A stretch of 34,636 nt of DNA from Burkholderiales bacterium (GTDB lineage: Bacteria; Pseudomonadota; Gammaproteobacteria; Burkholderiales; Ga0077523). Numbering within the stretch: position 1 is the first letter of the stretch; each line of letters starts with the position of its first letter. A program made the translations under genes and the position numbers. The stretch is from NCBI GenBank assembly GCA_019745565.1, contig JAIESW010000060.1, positions 1 to 34,636 on the forward strand, in the 5' to 3' direction. The notes under the pieces are model-generated. The model was not told where the DNA came from and searched no databases. It saw only the letters and a program-made list of their open reading frames with translations. Below are positions 33,462-34,636 of this stretch, piece by piece.

Positions 33462-34051
33462 GACTTGTCCTGGCCGATGAGGATGCGGGAATCGGAGAGG
33501 AAGGTGTACGGCGGCACCTTGAGGTTTACCGGGGCGGGCATGCCTTTCAGCACGCGGCCGGCCACGTCGAACTTCGAGCCGTGACAGGGACAGTAGAAGC
33601 CGCCGAGCCAGTCGTCACCGAGACCGCTGTCGGCGCCGATCTTGAGCTTCTCGGTCGGCGAACAGCCCAGGTGCGAACAGATGCCGACCAGCACCAGGTA
33701 GTCCGGCTTGATGGCGCGGTTCTCCTTGTTGACGTAGGCCGGCTGGAGCGGCTGGGACGACTCGGGGTCGGCCACGCGGTCGTTCATCTTGGGGATGTTC
33801 GCGAGCATCTCGGCCGTGCGATGGACGATCCACACGGGCTGGCCGCGCCATTCCACCGTGATCATCATGCCCGGCTCCACCTTGGAGATATCCACTTCCA
33901 CCGGGGCACCCGCGGCTCGGGCCCGGGCGCTGGGGGTCATGCTGCGAACGAAGGGGACGGCTACCGCCACCGCGCCGATACCCCCCACCACACTCGTGGC
34001 GGCCAGCAGGAAGCGTCGCTTGCCGCCGCTCGGGCTGGAAGAGTTGGCCAT
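33458..34051 (-). CDS. petA: Ubiquinol-cytochrome c reductase Rieske iron-sulphur subunit
   Basis: Periplasm-facing [2Fe-2S] subunit of complex III. 197 residues. The twin-arginine signal/anchor GGKRRFLLAATSVVGGIGAV fits Tat export of the folded cluster protein. The cluster ligands are in GICSHLGCSP and FYCPCHGSKFD. The ATG at 34051 has AAGGA 8-9 bases upstream; reading further upstream leaves the family. It is first gene of petABC-sspAB; its promoter must lie between 34052 and about 34200, next to repeat and transposon remnants. Confidence 0.97.
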   Translation of the reverse strand: MANSSSPSGGKRRFLLAATSVVGGIGAVAVAVPFVRSMTPSARARAAGAPVEVDISKVEPGMMITVEWRGQPVWIVHRTAEMLANIPKMNDRVADPESSQPLQPAYVNKENRAIKPDYLVLVGICSHLGCSPTEKLKIGADSGLGDDWLGGFYCPCHGSKFDVAGRVLKGMPAPVNLKVPPYTFLSDSRILIGQDKS

Positions 34052-34226
34052 GCGCAATCCTTGCTCTGCGAAAAAAGACGCAGGAGTATAGCTGGTGCGA
34101 TCGCGGATGTCTCGATGGACGGCGCTAAACCACTGAACAAGTGAAGAAATAAAGGCCCTGCAGGCGACTGTCCGGGTGGGCGGGAATGCCGGGTTGGAGG
34201 TGGGGATCGTGCGTCGCAGCATGCCT

Positions 34227-34343
34227 GCCCCCATCCCTACCTTCCCCCACCGATGATGGGGGAAGGGTTGTACACCGCTCGCCCGGCTTCGCTGGCGGAA
34301 AAAGTAGTACATCCCCTCCCCCAGCTTTGCTGGGGGAGCAACC
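34227..34343. repeat. Palindromic REP-like module, second copy
   Basis: Hairpin 1 at 34240-34266 (CCTTCCCCCA / TGGGGGAAGG) and its left flank GCCCCCATCCC match 8641-8680. A weaker middle hairpin lies at about 34279-34297. Hairpin 3 at 34316-34338 is CTCCCCCAGC / GCTGGGGGAG. It sits upstream of petA and directly beside the transposase remnant. Confidence 0.8.
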
Positions 34344-34346
34344 GTG

Positions 34347-34604
34347 TCAAGCGATGGCGTTGGACGGGGACTTCCACGGGATTCCAGACTTCAAGATCGC
34401 GTTCAGGATCGTGAGCAACTTGCGCATGCAGGCGGTCATGACGAGCTTGAAGGGCTTGCCCTGCGCACTCAGGCGCTCGAACATGGCTCGGATGACGGGG
34501 TTGTGCCGCTTGGCCGTCAGCGTGGCCATGTACAGCACGGCGCGAATCTCCGCCCGCCCAGAGCCTATCCGGATTTTTGTGTGCGAGGCATAACATGACG
34601 CCAA
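34347..34604 (-). pseudogene. IS110-family transposase, C-terminal remnant
   Basis: The last roughly 75 residues of an IS110-type (transposase_20) protein: GSGRAEIRAVLYMATLTAKR, then HNPVIRAMFERLSAQGKP and TACMRKLLTILNAILKSG. These are highly characteristic. Upstream of about 34565 the frame stays open to the window edge, but the residues no longer resemble the family, and the catalytic DEDD-type N-terminal domain is absent. This is a broken element unless the sequence beyond the window restores it in another frame. The TTG start given is only the first possible codon. Confidence 0.8.
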
Positions 34605-34613
34605 GGAGCATGT

Positions 34614-34636
34614 ATGCCAAGCAGAAAGACGACGAA
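34614..34636 (+). CDS. Possible 5' end of a gene leaving the window
   Basis: ATG at 34614 is preceded by AAGGAG with 5-base spacing and begins MPSRKTT. Seven codons are too few to identify anything. It would explain why the transposase remnant stops just before it. Confidence 0.25.

Overview
The window looks like chromosome of a GC-rich Betaproteobacterium. The lineage is inferred from gene content and order: a petABC-sspAB block whose cytochrome b carries the PVWY form of the Qo-site motif, a phoU-ppx pair, a two-ACT-domain threonine deaminase followed by a lytic transglycosylase, and sucCD. I cannot name a genus. Most of the DNA is ordinary housekeeping sequence, densely packed, with many 1-4 base start/stop overlaps.

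Layout. 1-2595: 3' part of a membrane-anchored PAS-GGDEF-EAL protein. 2753-5214: yggX (iron trafficking/oxidative protection) and ppk1 (polyphosphate kinase), bracketed by two copies of a G-rich heptamer inverted-repeat module. 5339-11053: a Leu/Ile/Val-type binding lipoprotein, then a CYTH-CHAD protein with sixA, converging on phoU-ppx. With ppk1 this makes a polyphosphate/phosphate neighbourhood. 11155-20989: rpiA, ilvA, slt, an NDUFA9-like dehydrogenase, a GST, a CCA-adding enzyme with an apparently dead HD domain, an exported four-EF-hand protein, a second GST, and a Ser/Thr kinase fused to a cyclic-nucleotide-binding domain. 21080-23566 (minus strand): sucC-sucD-usp.

23567-23964 is the most interesting stretch. 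It has no protein gene on the plus strand but contains, in correct order and spacing, a 17-bp palindrome, a perfect IHF-consensus site, a sigma-54 -24/-12 promoter and about 108 bases ending in a strong intrinsic terminator. The predicted RNA carries the identical 11-mer TCTCCTCCCCC twice, once between hairpins and once in the terminator loop. I read this as a sigma-54-dependent small RNA with two anti-Shine-Dalgarno seed loops. I do not recognise it as a named RNA.

23965-30072 is more accessory: an exported alkaline phosphatase, a small periplasmic protein, a carboxy-terminal processing protease, a stand-alone SIR2-like protein, two small exported cysteine-rich proteins, and an orphan three-helix membrane protein. 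One of the cysteine-rich proteins is a 44-residue precursor whose mature part would be about 21 residues with three Cys-Cys pairs exactly seven residues apart. 30268-34051 (minus strand) holds tRNA-Thr(UGU) downstream of petA-petB-petC-sspA-sspB. The right edge has a palindromic repeat also found at 8641-8743, the C-terminal remnant of an IS110-family transposase, and possibly the first codons of a further gene.

Coordinates and starts come from reading the sequence. No database search, folding program or alignment was run; residue positions marked 'about' are estimates.
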